This document shows, piece by piece, positions 48,431 to 61,551 of a stretch of 64,000 nt of DNA; within the stretch, counting starts at the first letter, position 1, and each line of letters starts with the position of its first letter. The DNA comes from Metaphire vulgaris (lineage: Eukaryota; Annelida; Clitellata; Crassiclitellata; Megascolecidae). The notes below the pieces were generated by a model. The model was not told the DNA's origin, made no database searches, and worked only from the letters and a program-made list of their open reading frames with translations. The stretch is taken from assembly GCA_018105865.1 (NCBI GenBank), contig CM030834.1:13130219-13194218 (forward strand), read 5' to 3'. The position numbers and the translations under genes are program-made.

Positions 48431-50129
48431 TGGGACCTCGTAACCGATATCAAAATTTACTTAGTCTTGCATTTTAGCAACGCATCGATGTAAGAGCAAC
48501 TTTTTAATCATGTTAGAACAAAAACAAAATTTTCGACCTACCCTAATATATTGCGATTGTAAAGCTTGCATCTGTCTATATGGGTATAATTGGGTATAAG
48601 TGTTGCCCTGGTTGAAAGTATACGAGGGCTTCTGATGTTCACAGTTCAATAACTGACTTTTTGAAAGGTGTTTTGAATTACTAGATAGGAACCTATACGT
48701 CTAGATTAAGCAGCAGCTGCATGTATAGCCTATACCTATGTAAAATAACGCCATGCATACAGAGTATAGTTAGCAAGTGTTCAATTTCAGTTTTTACTCT
48801 GAGCAAAAGCACAGACACGGAATTGCCTTCGAACGATGGACGACAAATACCAAACGGAACGTATACCTATAGGCCTACATCGAATGAAGGTGAAGGGGGT
48901 GTCACCACTTCCAATTTCTCGTTGTACGTTGTTGAGAAGTGCTCCTACCTGTGTAGCTGTGAGATTTCTGCAATCAGTTGAAGACGCGTAGTATTCGGAA
49001 TCTGTTTGACACCTTCGCCCGTAGTCAAGATCTCCGTAGAGCCCTGGTTCGGCCGAGACAGAGCTGCACGGGCAAAGACAGAAACTATACGATGGCCGAC
49101 CGACTATCGCAGCTTTCTCTCTATCTCTCTCTATCTCAGTCTTTTTGGAGTTTTCTTCCAAAAAAATCGGCACCCAAGATAGAGCAAAACACGAACTAGT
49201 TGGTCGAATTGACTTCGAAATGGTCTTCTCCTGATTTAGTCGGTCGGTCGGTCGGTCGGTTGGGCGGTTGGGCGGTCAGCCGATGGAAGAGGGGTCTTCG
49301 GCAGGCCCAGCGCGGAATCTACGTCATCGGATGCTTACATAATCTATGCGCGCTGCGTCGTCGGCATCTCGACCGCTCGGGCGGCCGTCGACTTCGACGC
49401 GCCGGTCGATCGAGGGATGGTCATTGGCCAGACGATACGCGGCCCTCGTCGTTAGCGACAGCTGCCGAAGCCAATGAGCTGAGAGCCGCGACGTTTCGCT
49501 TCGCAGCAAGGCCGCCTCCTCTTCCGTCTTCGAAGTCTCTGTCTCTTCCCCTCTCCCTCTTCCTCTCTCTCTCCCACTCCCTCTCTCTCTCTTTCTCTCT
49601 CTCCGACGGTCGTCGAGCTCGCAAAAACGGAAGAATTGCTCGGGTTTTTTCGAAAATCATTCGACTCTTGAAGCCAGATTTAGTCCGCAAAAGGCTACGA
49701 AAAGTAAGTAATCGTCGTGATTAACGAATATATTTAATTTTGTATCTCGACAAAACGCGTCGTCTGCGCTGTTTGGAAGAAGGCGGGCGACTGAAGAGTC
49801 GCTTGGCGTGTTGTGAAATGGCCGCCATGCTGATAGTCATTATACGCGGTTAAGATATCCCTCTGCTGTCGTCGAAAGCAGTCGATCGAAATTCTCGACG
49901 TTTTTCTCAATTCTTTCGAATATGCGAATTCTTAGCCCGACAATCACAAAACTAAACTTCACACGCCGTACAGCAGTGCATCAGTTGCCTGTCACTGGAA
50001 CCCATCGATTGACGCCTACATCCAACATCTCCTTCACCGATGCCCTTCGAATTTCGTTAGCGACGAAAGTTAAGCTGATCACGTGACGAAAGACCGACCA
50101 ATCACAGAAGAGACGTAGAAGCCATGAAA

Positions 50130-50296
50130 GAGGGAGAGAGCGAGAGAGTCAGAGAGGGAGAGAGGGAGAGAGGGAGAGAGGGAACGAGGGAGAGGGGGAA
50201 AGAGAGGGAGAGATGAAGATATGGATAGAGGAAGAGAGGGAGAGATGAAGAGAGGGAAAGAAGGAGAGAGGGAGAGAAGGAGAGGAAGGAGAGAGG
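50130..50296 (+). repeat. GA-rich polypurine repeat
   Basis: Imperfect GGGAGA units; almost no pyrimidines. Confidence 0.9.
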
Positions 50297-53173
50297 GATT
50301 TGAGGGACAGGAATATAGATGTATAACAGAAAAGTCTGTTGTGTTATTTATGAAAAATCTAAATACCTAATTCTTTGATAACTCATACAAGTGAGATGTG
50401 CTAAAGCGTTCTTGACTTTGACTTTCGTCATCCCACTGCGCTTTAAAAATTGTGTCACTAATAATAACAGTAACAAAGGACACTGTGAGATTGTAGTTAA
50501 TAACCCTTAATTGCAATATTTCATGTCGTCAATTATTTTCGGTCATTTCATTGACATTTTATTACGGATGAGTACATGATTCATATTATACTGTATATAT
50601 ATTTCCCCGTCAACGTATGAAATGCGCGTACACGTGAAAAGCCAAGTGCAGCAAATTCAGACACTCTCTCGATAGAGAAATCCACAAGATTCGTTCGCAG
50701 TTTTACACTGCAATTATCAACATTATATGAGCTTTTCCTATATTCCTTTTTGAAATCGGAGTCAATACCTGAATATCCGATTTGGAAATGATCCGGGTCT
50801 CCTTCGTTTTATGGCGTGCGTTCCATAACAGGGGCACGTCGACTTTTTCGGCTAAAAGGTCTCCGTCGAACAAACAACCTCGTCACGGAGTTCTTCGCCG
50901 CCTTCGCCCATTCTCGTGTTCTCTTCTATCACGCTACCTACCCCACCCCACCCTTAAAAATTGTCAGCGGTTTTACCCAGATCCCACGACCGATCACGCC
51001 CAGAATAGGGGCCCGACCGCCCGTATCCGTCATGGTTACGTCAATGCTGGGGTTCGCAGTTTCTGTGAACAGGAAGGATTTCCTATAGCGTCATTGGCTG
51101 CACTGGTAACTAATCGAGAGGAAGGGTGCACCGGGTTTCTATTTCGGGGTAGGAATAGATGATTGTCTATTGACCCCAGTAGATATAGCCTAGCATCCGA
51201 GAGTTTATTATCCTCGAAACAGAGCTGTCTCAAAAGCATATCCGATAATAATCGCCCAAACTCTGATTTTTAACAACGCAACTTACAATATTATCCATAA
51301 TTTCGACAGACGAAAGAAGGCCTCCAAAATGTTTCTCTGACCACTTTCGTCTTTCCGATCGACTACCGCTCGCTCAGCTTGCATCGCGGTCCATAAAACA
51401 CCACAGCGTATATACAATTATGCGCCATTTCACAGCAGGTGCAGGTGCAGGTCGGACGCCTAAGGAACGAACCCGATTTAGAATGCGAAATATGACTTCT
51501 AACTCAGAGTTAGACACAATACAAGCATCTTAATGGCACGAATTTCGTATAAATTAAATACCGATAAACTCGCCATACTATCGACGAATTTACAGTAGGC
51601 TACAACAACAACAACGACGACAACAACAACAATAGGAACGATAATTGACAGAGCGCTAGCTGAAGAAAGAGGCGCGAAACACGCGGACAGAAGAAGTGAA
51701 AGGATGGCAAACAGCTGGAAAGGGACGACGACGACGACGACGACGAATGGATGGATGGATGGACGGATGGATGGATGGAGAGGGAGAAGATGGATAGGAA
51801 AGTGGATACGGAGACTAGAGAAAGACGAGATGGAGGAAGAGAAAGAGACCTATAGGAGAAGAAAGACCGAGGAAGGGAGTGAGGATAGATACTGATGAGT
51901 AAGAAATAGATAGGGGAGAAGGAGAAGGAAGAGGAGAGAAAGAATAAGAAAAAGAAGAAGGAAGAGAATAAGAAGAAATTGAAACTACTGTTACATATGA
52001 AAATATTTCTATGTGTTTCACAGTCTGTTATTTTGTAAACTGGCGTTGTTTTTCTCGGATTAAATCATCCTTGAGTGAATTTGATTGATTTTCTGACGAA
52101 TCACGACGTGAGATCAGCATCAATCAACCATTCAATCAGCGGCTACCATGGTGAGAGATGGTCTCTTAGTGGTCTCCTTGATTTCATGTTTCAACTCGCC
52201 GCGGCGAAGGCGAACCTTATTTGGCAGGCAATATAAGCGGTCCCAATTCTCCATCGCTATTCAAACGACGAAATGGAGCCTTTTCAAAATCCAAGACAAT
52301 AATTATTGGATGGGGATGGGGTGTAGGGGTATACAAGACCGGACGTTCTTCATTCCAGTTCTTCAATCGTCAGCTTCAGTTCCTTATTATACCGGCGTCG
52401 GGCATTCCGAGACCAAAGGCGTGGTAGTGAAATGCTGTCTGCTTCGTCTTGTCGCAGAGAACAGACGGTCTTCTGATGGTGTCCACTCGGGCGACGTTCC
52501 TGACGCTTGGTAACCGTTACCCTGGCAACGATCACCGTCGTTTATAGACGAATAGTTTTGCACTGCGTTGTTGGCGCGTCGACGCCACGGCAACGAGACG
52601 CGTTTCCATTGTCAGCGCGGTCGTCATGACGACAAAAGCGCTCGCGAGTCATGCACCAATGCTCCCGGCACTTACAGGCGACGCCATCTTGCACAATACC
52701 TTTGCACTCTAGAAACGGCTGCTGCTGCTGCTGTGCTCATTATTTGCCCTAAGACGACGTCCACTGAGCCCTTTAAATACAGCGCAAATACCATCGGGAA
52801 CAAACACATCCATACACAAGAATCTACAAATAAATGAGCGGCATCGGGTGGGGGTGGGTGGGGGTGGATGGGTGGGTGGGTGGGGGAGGACAGGAGATGC
52901 AGAATGAGGAAATTGAGGGTTTTACGGTATTTGATCTCCGGATAACTGATAATTGACCGTTCGGAGCTGTTTCATACGACGACGACGATGACGACAGCAA
53001 CAACAGAAGACAGAAGAAGAGAATGACGAAAGAATTGTCATTGGAAATGATCATAATATGGCGTACGAATTCACGCAACCAGTACTTCCCAAAATGGTAG
53101 TTGCGGTACTAATGGGCGACTTGGACGCCTTCTAAGATCACCACATCGCCACCGAGTACTGTAGTCGGCAGTC

Positions 53174-53177
<4 letters not shown>

Positions 53178-53243
<66 letters not shown>
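53178..53243. repeat. (GT)n microsatellite
   Basis: About 33 GT units. Confidence 0.95.
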
Positions 53244-53245
<2 letters not shown>

Positions 53246-54059
53246 CTATGGTATTATACGATTCTTTGACAATGAATAGAAGACCATTTTGCCTATTAAC
53301 GACAATTTTCCCTAATAAATACGTGCTCTAATCTAGGGCCTGTGCTGCAGTAGCGTGAATACAGCGTCAACAGGGAACCAGGGCGGCTGGCCAAACCAAG
53401 AACAATAATTACAATTTAAGTGAACATTGGAAATGTCAGATTATCATTATGTCAGTATTTACTTAATAACAGTATTTATCTTATCAACGGTCAAAATAAA
53501 TCAATGATTGGACGTGGTTGCGTGATTTGTTGCCATAAACAATTTAACGAAGGCCTACTGTAATAGGCCCCTATACAACCGGATTAAAATTGACAGTTTT
53601 CTCGACCAGAGCAGAAGGCAAAGTAACCCGGGCCGTACTGGTAACTGTCCGGGGACGATACGCCACCTGCAGTTCTGTCCTTCTTTCATAAGGTGCCACA
53701 AAATTCATCTTTACTTTGACAAATAACGTGGCATAATTAATTACAATTATTTGCGCTGCACAAACAGTACAATGCCCCGAATGGACTTTGAACATCTGTC
53801 AGCGTCTCATGAATTAATTATTTATTTATCGAGTTGAGTGCTTCTTTTGCTCCTAGAATAGCAGCGCGTTTGTAAGCCATCACAAGAGGTCACAAATGCA
53901 AATTGTTTAAGCAGAGCGTGGGTCTAAGAAAGAAAATTTATTTAGTGCAAGGGTTTTGGACAAATGGAACAGTTTGGACGAGGTGGAAGTGTGACAATTG
54001 AAACAGTAAACGGATTCAAAGGTTATCTCGGAATTTCGGAAAACTAGGTTATTGAATGT

Positions 54060-54355
54060 CAGTGGCGGTTCCACGTGGGGAATGAGTGGGGATGCATCCC
54101 CACCGGACTTCCGGACTTACTTTTTTGCGATTGAAACCTATTTTTGGGCAAAAGTCTAGTAAAATTAATTGCGGATGAACGCTTTTTGCTTCTCAACCTA
54201 TTTTTCGGGGTAAAAGTGTAGTATAATTAGGAATACAATTCCCTTTTCCAGCCTTTTTGGCAAAGTTTATTGATTTTTTCCCTTCTATTTTCATCCCCCA
54301 CCAACTTTCTATGAATTCATTCATCCCCCACGAAGAAATTCTGGAACCGCCACTG
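54060..54355 (-). mobile_element. hAT-type MITE, family B copy 2
   Basis: Ends CAGTGGCGGTTCCA and TGGAACCGCCACTG; 296 bp; homologous in reverse to 773-1069. The octamers ttgaatgt and gtgaatgt flank it, a 7/8 match. Confidence 0.92.
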
Positions 54356-56824
54356 GTGAATGTGGAGAGTTACAGCAAGCAGTGGTTTTCACAAGCCTCT
54401 TAAACCACTTAAAATCACATTATTATATAGAGGCAATTTTCGAACCTTTGTTACTTTTATTTGCCTGGGTCTCATTATTTCGCGCCTTTTCCTTCCATTT
54501 TCTACTGAAGGCGTCTGCTGCTGCCGCCGACGCCGCCCAGTTAATTCGAAACGACATGAAGACCGATGATCGTGTGAAGCTTAATTTTCTCGGCCTATCT
54601 CTCGTAATCCGTGCGCCCATTTATCTGCAATTTCCCGTCTATATAGCTTTGTTCCCAATGGTATTTGCATTGCTGCAGGTCTTTAGAGTGGCTTTCTATT
54701 CTGAATGGCCGTATATGGCGAAGATGGTTTCAGAGTCGGATTGACTGTGTAAGAGCCGATACCGTCCTGACTGTGGCTGCCATGGGCGTTATAGGACCAC
54801 GTCTCTCTGAGTTTAGAAGGATTCCTGACGCGGCTCTGAGTCTTACGTTAATAAATCGCGGAGTTCTAGCGAGGCTCAACCGGAACTAAGTTTGAACAAT
54901 TGTTTATACAGTATAGTTGGACTTCTGTTTATAGTTGGACTTTCAGAATTGCATGCGGAAAATCGAAAATACACGGATAAACTAGGGACATTTAGACACT
55001 ATTTTATCGAGCCCTTAAACGGTATGATTAAAAGTGTGCTATTGTATAAATTAGGGTGGACTGTCTGACATTGTAAGGTCGGCAATTGATTGCCCAGGCA
55101 GCTAAAAATAACGCAATAGTGAAAAGCGAAAAAGCAGCCATCCATACTAGTATCTAAATAAAATTGTAAGTACAATTAAATTTTAAGCGGGATAGAATTT
55201 AAGCATTTAAAAACATTTAGCCAATCTGATATTGTGTTTATCAACGGCTCATTCGTTGGAGCTATAGTCACGTCTTAGATAAGGTGTCAACATGGGTTCA
55301 ACCAACGAACACTCACATATCCACCGACGCGGGGTAGACATTGATTGACATAATTGAGAGTTGCAAAATTGTGTAGAAAACAGTTAACCCTTTCTCAGTT
55401 CCCCACCGCTCCCAATGACAACTGCCCGTTGCCATATCTTTCCGAAAGAGCACGGACTATGATCATAGGCTTCCTGACAACGTTTGCAGTATTTCTAACA
55501 ATGCGGGAATCTCTGTTTTAGATTTACCGAATTCTTTATCGGCGTTTTTGTCAGTCCGACCCTTTCGGGACACTAGTGGCGCAAACGTGGTCAGAAAAAC
55601 GGCCAGCCCTAATTCCTCGACACAAAATACATTATCCAACTTACACAAAACTTACACAAACTTACACAAAACACAAAATACATTGGCTTACCACTCAGAC
55701 ATTTCGCAACGTTAAAGAAGCACAAAATCTAGTGGATGACCTATTTAAACATTTTTTAAGCAAGAAATAACCAATGTCCACAGCATTAATGAGATGACCT
55801 CTCCAAAAGTACCCATGTCAGGACACGAGTACATGGGTCGTGTTTGCGCCCATGCATGCTTTCGGCTCTCGAAGATCTTCGTCCGTCTCACAAAGCAATG
55901 CGCACCTTTAATTAAGCGTCCTAGAAATTATTTCTCCTATAATCTTCGCAGTCTTCCTCTCCCTCTTCGTCTTCTTCGCGCAGCAGCAGCAGCGACCCCT
56001 TGCGCTATCGTTGTGCTCTAATGCGCTGCGCACACACGAATTAGGCGAAACGCAAGAGGACCGGCGTTGGATCGGATGACGAGGCCCTCAATCGCCGGCC
56101 GTCCGTCAATCGCTCCGACCAAACACAACTCGATCCCTCGGCAATCACACCGGGCCTAGATGCATTTCACCTTCGCCCTAATTCCAAAAACGGTCGTTAA
56201 GTGCGCCAGGGAGGAAGACGACGAGGACGACGAGGACGGCAACGCAGGCGATGACATTGAAGGATGACGACGCCTGCAAGAGGGTGACGTCACCAAAGAC
56301 GCTTTGACGTCGCGTCATTCGACAGCGTCTGACGTCAGCAGCTTATGCGGAGTCTTTTCTCCATAGCCTATATGATAATAATCCGATGGGCAAATTTTTC
56401 CTATCGCCTCGCTTTCATTACGATGGTGAAGTAGATCGCTTAGGTACACGAGGATTGTACGCTGGCCGTGTTGAGAAGCTCTTCATCTCCAAAACTGAGG
56501 CTAACTTGCAATTAGTGCCGGAAAAGACGAGGTCTAATCCATTAGAGACGAAAGGGGCGCAGTGACGACGGCGTCCGCACGTTTCTTGGCATCGGTTATT
56601 AGGCTCGGTTGCCTAGCAACCGTTTCTTCAACGACGCACAGAACTAGCGACGGCGCCATATTGGCACTCGCGAAAAATCGAATCGTCAGAAGATGGAGAG
56701 AAGATTCCTTCTCAGATCAGCGTCTTCATCGCTTAAGACTCGTTGGCCTGAAGTTTTTCTAGCAAATTGTTTACCGTTGCGCTGTATTTAGGAGCCTACT
56801 CTCTGCATCGTGGTCTACTGACAT
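54356..56824. other. Gene-free stretch
   Basis: No gene recognised. A 120-residue frame (54382-54744) has hydrophobic runs but starts at the edge of the MITE and matches no family I know. Confidence 0.4.
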
Positions 56825-57013
56825 CAGGGTTATTTCTAGGATTATCAATTGGGGGGAGGGTGTGTCGGTAAATTCTGGAGGTCCCCTACCAAAAAAGTCT
56901 GACAAGCAGAAAAGGTAACCCCATAGCTGAAATTGGGGAGGGGAGGTGTTGGGGGTGTCGGTCTCAAATTGGGGGTGCGGGTGGGGGTGTTAAGTGGTGT
57001 AGAAATATCCCTG
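56825..57013 (-). mobile_element. hAT-type MITE, family C copy 1
   Basis: Ends CAGGGTTATTTCTA and TAGAAATATCCCTG. The octamers actgacat and accaacat match at 6 of 8. The GGGGGTGTCGGTCTCAAATT block matches 62342-62518 in reverse. Confidence 0.8.
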
Positions 57014-58914
57014 ACCAACATACAGAAATTTTAAAACTCCTGATTAAAACTCGACTCTATAGTCAAGCAGGGTTTTGGTCAAATAGAAAACTGATAGCAC
57101 ATCTTAACTGAACTGTCCATGATGTCCAATCGACTGCAAGTTATAAGCTTTGTAACCGCCCACAATATCAGTATCAATCAACCACAATACAAGCATTTTC
57201 AACTGCTCACAATGTCCAATTGACTGCAAAAGTTAAAAGCGCTTTTCAAATGACTCGTAGTTAAATTGATATAGAAATCGTCGATACACGCTTTGCCTTG
57301 ATCGAAAATACGTGACTATAAGATGTCAGGATTATCTTAGGGTCGTGATTCAATAATATGATTAAATAAATTATCCCTTTCATTAAATTGCCCTTATTAC
57401 GTTAACCAACGACCTTAGCGCTCTTGAATAGCTAATGTTCAAACCTTCAGTTAATTTACCTATGCAATCGAATCCAAGTGAAACTTTACAATCACTCGAT
57501 TATGTTTATAATTCCATCTGAGATGAGGCAGTAACTTCTATTGTGTACCAACTATTACAGTTTACAATGAATTTCAGATACATTACAAGTGACCCTTTCA
57601 TCAATCCATCCATCCATCTATCCTGACATCCATCAGTTCTTCAATTTTTCAGCGTTCATTCGTCCTTCCATCTGTCAGTCCAATCGTCCTCGTATATTCA
57701 TGACTGCGTCTATATACATGCATTTGTTCATTCTTCCATCCATCATCTGTCACTGCGTTCCTTGCACGAGACGATCACGGACTTGCATCAATTATTTTTA
57801 ACGAAGAGACTTCGAGCGCTGCTCTCGAGTGCTGAGCTCGGTTGGAATCAATGGATATATAATTACAGACTTCCTTTTCCTTAAGTCTTCTTAGCTGTCA
57901 TGTGCGCGTGTCTGCCTGACAACGCATGTACGGCTCACTCTCCAGACTATCATTAGTCTGTCTGTCTTTCTGTTTGCCTGCCTGTCTGTCTTGCTGTCTC
58001 TGCATGCGTATCGCCAAACAACACTGTTTCCATAGTAACTGTCTTAAATCGTCTGCGCTGTGATGATATTTTGGATGCATATTTGTTTCGTCAAGATTGC
58101 GAAATTCCTCAATTCGTGAACTGTGTGCGCGCATTGCCTAGAATTAATTCTAAGCGTGCATTTAACATCATCATATTTACAGTTTACAGTTTATTTTCTA
58201 TATTTCCAATATCATACATAACATTTATAGCAAAACATGAAATTATAATTAAAAGAATAACCGCTGATTTAGCTAATAAAAATAATAATACGTATGATGG
58301 AAACAAGGAATCAAGGATACCAAAAGGGAAACATAATTCCCGCCAAGAGGTACCTAGTAAATTAATATTTTACAAAATAATTGATTAAGTAATACAAGAT
58401 GATTGACAAAATAACATGTACGAAAAGTCAATATTGAAAGCTGTAAAAGAAGTACAAATGCTGAAATACAGAAATGAACGTATGAAATAGAACAGTACTT
58501 CGTAGAACCTAACAAAAAGCCTGGAACTCGGATGCAACCAGTGTGAACGGTTGTAATTTGGTTAACTTCGCTTAATACCGAACTGGAAAATTTTCGAATT
58601 TGGAAATACTTGCCTAGTTCATGAATTTCGCATTTTCACAATCCGGGCTTAACACTTATAATTATTACAAATCAGAAAAACGCAACAACCACGGTAACAA
58701 TAAGCTAGCAATATTAAAATAAAGTTAATTAGAATCCAATTAGTTCGCTTTTTACCATCCGGGTCCTAGTGTTCAAAGAATTCGGATTTCTGTCAAAGTT
58801 TTCAGTCAAGGTTTTCAGTCAGCTTCTTTTGATATTTCCTTTGTCAATATCTTCGATAAGATATTCTAATGTACTGCGTATATTATTGTTATTGTTATTG
58901 TTATTGTTCATGAC

Positions 58915-58968
58915 AATTTATATAGCGCCGTAACATAGCAAGGGCCAAAGTCAAGGGTGCTTTACAAT
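58915..58968 (+). repeat. Short dispersed repeat, copy 2
   Basis: ATTTATATAGCGCC ... GTCAAGGGTGCTTTACAAT, matching 44933-44988. Confidence 0.65.
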
Positions 58969-59543
58969 AAACGTGGAAACGAGATGTTGAATAAGTGCGT
59001 TTTTAACTTGTTCGCAAACTCTCCGAAGGAAGTCACGGACGACGCGTATATAGCCTTAGTATCGTATTGCCGCTATAGCGCATGTGTTTGACTTTTCGCG
59101 CACTGCTGTAATACACTGTAGTTCGTTACTATATCAAATCAAACACTGCCCGGGCATTATGTTAATGGCACTGAAGAAGTTTATTGATTGATTATATTAT
59201 TGATTGACCGTATTCTGGAAGCAACATTCTAAAGTCTAAGATATGCCTAGAAATCTTTGCAGCAAAAGTATTGCAAAGGCGTTTATCGTCGGCCTATGTC
59301 TTGCTACGCGAGTTGCTGTCACATCCGTTATCCGGGGTTTGGGGGGTGGGGATGGTCTGATTCATTGTCTGTCTGTCTGTCTTCCTGCCTGCCGGCCTGA
59401 TAGTTCTGCTGCGTCTGCATACTTAGACGACTAATTACAAACTCTGTGCGGAGCTCGTGCTCGGCTCTCGTCTATTCGGTGACAGCTGAAATAATGACGG
59501 CTAATGGGCTGAGAGTCATTAGGAATAACAGATATCACTGGAT

Positions 59544-59574
<31 letters not shown>

Positions 59575-59809
59575 GGCGACGGGCGGCGGGCGGAAGGGCT
59601 CTTCGGCGCACGAACCGTCGACTTATGATCACATTACGTGACCAGATGGAAAGACGGCGAAGAGTCTATACACGTCTGACGCATATCAACCAATCCAGCC
59701 ATAGCCAGAAACCAAACAGCCCTTGATTTCCCCTCTTCTGTTTCAGATTTCGTTTTTGTCTTTCTGATAAAGTTCTCTCTCTTTCTCTTTCTCTTTCTCT
59801 TTCTCTTTC

Positions 59810-59812
<3 letters not shown>

Positions 59813-59866
<54 letters not shown>
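59813..59866. repeat. (CT)n microsatellite
   Basis: About 25 units, preceded by TTTCTC units. Confidence 0.95.
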
Positions 59867-59869
<3 letters not shown>

Positions 59870-60294
59870 CTGTCTCTCTGTGAGAACCCTCCACCTCTCG
59901 CTCTGAATGCTTACTGTTCTTTTCCTCTTTCTCTTCTTACTTTTTGTGTTCTAGCTTTTGTCCGAACGTTATTTATGCATTGCGTTTGTTTGCCACCATT
60001 TGCTGAGCTAACCTATTGATCTGGCCATGAACTCAGATATTCAAAGGCTCTCCTCAGATATCCTTGGCTCTGTCGCTCAGAGGAGTCTATTGAATCACTC
60101 TGCAAAGTAAACTCTATTTCAATCGCCAAGACAAAAAATGATCAGCTTCCAGATTTTGCTGTAACTGTTTTTTTTACATTTACGACATGCTTAGGCAAAC
60201 TGCATGCAAATGGCGCGTACAGTCTGCGAGAAGGCAATCCTCTTCTATTGCAGCTGAAGACAGAGCTTTGATTTAATTGTTTCTAGTGTTATGG

Positions 60295-60465
60295 GTCTGA
60301 TCTGCTTACTTACTTTGTATCTAGATTCATTGTCTTTGGTTTTGACTCTGGAGCTCTTCCGTTTTGAGGTTTGGACTGTTATGTTGAAATAAATATAATT
60401 TGATACAAAATCAACCGAAATCTCGTTTATATTACTACATCGCGCCCCGAGCCTCCAACACTTTA
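60295..60465 (+). repeat. Dispersed repeat, possible LTR end, copy 2
   Basis: Shares several blocks with 47310-47452, including TTGTATCTAGATT-like text and CATCGCGCCCCGAGCCTCCA at the end. Confidence 0.45.
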
Positions 60466-60925
60466 GCAATTACCAAGACGCTGGTTATTCTTTCGTTCAA
60501 TTCGTGTCATTTTTCTCTTAAGAAAATTGCTCTTCTGATGTCAATTTTCTTTCTATCATAATATTCCTGAGATTGTACTTCTTCCATCTGTCTGTCTAAT
60601 TGTCCGCTTTCCTTCTTCTAATCCTGCTGTCTATTCTTGTCTGTCGTCGTGAGTTAAATTGCGCATTTAAAAGATCATCGTCTGTGTGTCTGTTTGTTGT
60701 AGTCAGTCACAGCAGAAGACATTGCAGTCGGACTCCTTCCTCTTTCGCCGTGCTTCGCATTTCCGTAGTCATCAATTCTCGTTCCACGTTGCTCAGATGT
60801 CTCTCTGATTTGAATCCATAAACAACGACAACAACATCATCATCATCATCATCATCCCTCCGACTTCCTCCACATTACTTCCTCTTCGTCGCCTGCATCT
60901 TCACTTCCTGTTTCCCCATCCTCCT

Positions 60926-60968
60926 TTTCCTCCTCCTCCTCCTCCTCCTCCTCCTCCTCCTCCTCTTC
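60926..60968. repeat. (TCC)n immediately upstream of the transporter ATG
   Basis: A pyrimidine run ends a few bases before the start codon at 60975. It may be in the 5' UTR. Confidence 0.9.
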
Positions 60969-60974
60969 CTCCGC

Positions 60975-61188
60975 ATGGCTGTCGTCGTGGAGACGTGTCA
61001 GTCGTTGCTGTCGGCGACGGCGTCCAAGTGGAGGGAGTTGCGGATCGCTTTGAATGCCGATCGCAAGGGATGGCTCGTCTGTTTAGCGGTGCTCATCATC
61101 ACCGCCGTCCGCAGTGGACTGACGTACAGCTTCGGCTTGTTCATCGCAAAACTCGAACCCCTGTTCCACCGACCGATGGCCGAACAAA
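60975..61188 (+). CDS. Monocarboxylate-transporter-like (MFS/SLC16-type) first coding exon, partial gene
   Basis: The exon encodes 71 residues plus one base and ends at donor CAAA|GTAAGC (phase 1). After a soluble N-terminus, residues 28-58 (from ADRKGW through LTYSFGLFIAKL) resemble the start of transmembrane helix 1 in MCT proteins, where a D-G-x-W motif is followed by a hydrophobic helix and a SYSFG/TYSFG turn. If correct, the protein would be a plasma-membrane proton-linked carrier of monocarboxylates or related solutes; the substrate cannot be told. Later exons were not found before 64000 and probably lie to the right. The ATG follows a TCC run. A soft spot is that only one helix is visible, so another MFS branch remains possible. 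Confidence 0.6.
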
Positions 61189-61282
61189 GTAAGCGGAGAT
61201 TTGACTAGAAAAAGAAGTGCAAACTACCAAAATACAATTATTAGGCGATTAGAAAAAGTTTCCGCCCGTGTACCCAGTTCAG

Positions 61283-61543
61283 CAGAGGCGTCACTAGTGT
61301 TGGCGTCACAAGGTGCGGTAGAGCCATGGCGTCACTCCTCTTCACCCCCCCAATAAAAAACACAAAGCAAGTTGCATCATGGACTTTATTGATTTCTCCT
61401 GTACCAACTCATACGTAGGGGGCCCTACAAAAGGAATCACTGGTTCTATTTAATTTACAGACACCAAACTTTTTGATGTCACCCATTGTGATGTTGTAAT
61501 TGGTGTCACCCGATGCGACCCGCGCCCTCTAGCGTCGCCACTG
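61283..61543. mobile_element. hAT-type MITE in the transporter intron, perfect target duplication
   Basis: Ends CAGAGGCGTCACTAG and CTAGCGTCGCCACTG; 261 bp. cagttcag occurs exactly on both sides (61275-61282, 61544-61551). It lies 95 bases after the exon donor. Confidence 0.92.
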
Positions 61544-61551
61544 CAGTTCAG

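Larger units (their letters stand above)
47704..48543. mobile_element. TA-flanked TIR element, 840 bp (mariner/Tc1-type or similar)
   Basis: Ends GGGTGGGTCGAAAATT and AATTTTCGACCTACCC, flanked by TA on both sides (47702-47703, 48544-48545). Subterminal similarity (TAACATG and AAGTTGCTC blocks) extends about 60 bases inward. It contains a perfect 15-bp hairpin and a perfect 46-bp tandem duplication. The 94-residue internal frame (47850-48134) is not recognised as a transposase. Confidence 0.78.
48546..54059. other. Long gene-free stretch
   Basis: No recognised gene. Contains a CGGT run (49243-49262), a CpG-rich part (49240-49700) ending in a consensus donor, GGGAGA repeats (50120-50300), ACG/ATGG runs (51725-51780) and a GT array. 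Frames at 49200-49724 and 50782-51162 match nothing I know. Confidence 0.4.
57014..60280. other. Long gene-free stretch
   Basis: AT-rich. Contains CATC and TGTC runs (57600-57690, 57955-58000), the second short dispersed repeat (58915-58968) and a CT array. No gene seen. Confidence 0.45.

Noticed and set aside
49200..49724. 174-residue frame
   Set aside because: Mixed CpG-rich and CT-repeat translation without domain features; the opposite strand is also open.
54382..54744. 120-residue frame with hydrophobic segments
   Set aside because: No family recognised, no conserved motif, and it starts right at a MITE boundary; length alone is not enough.
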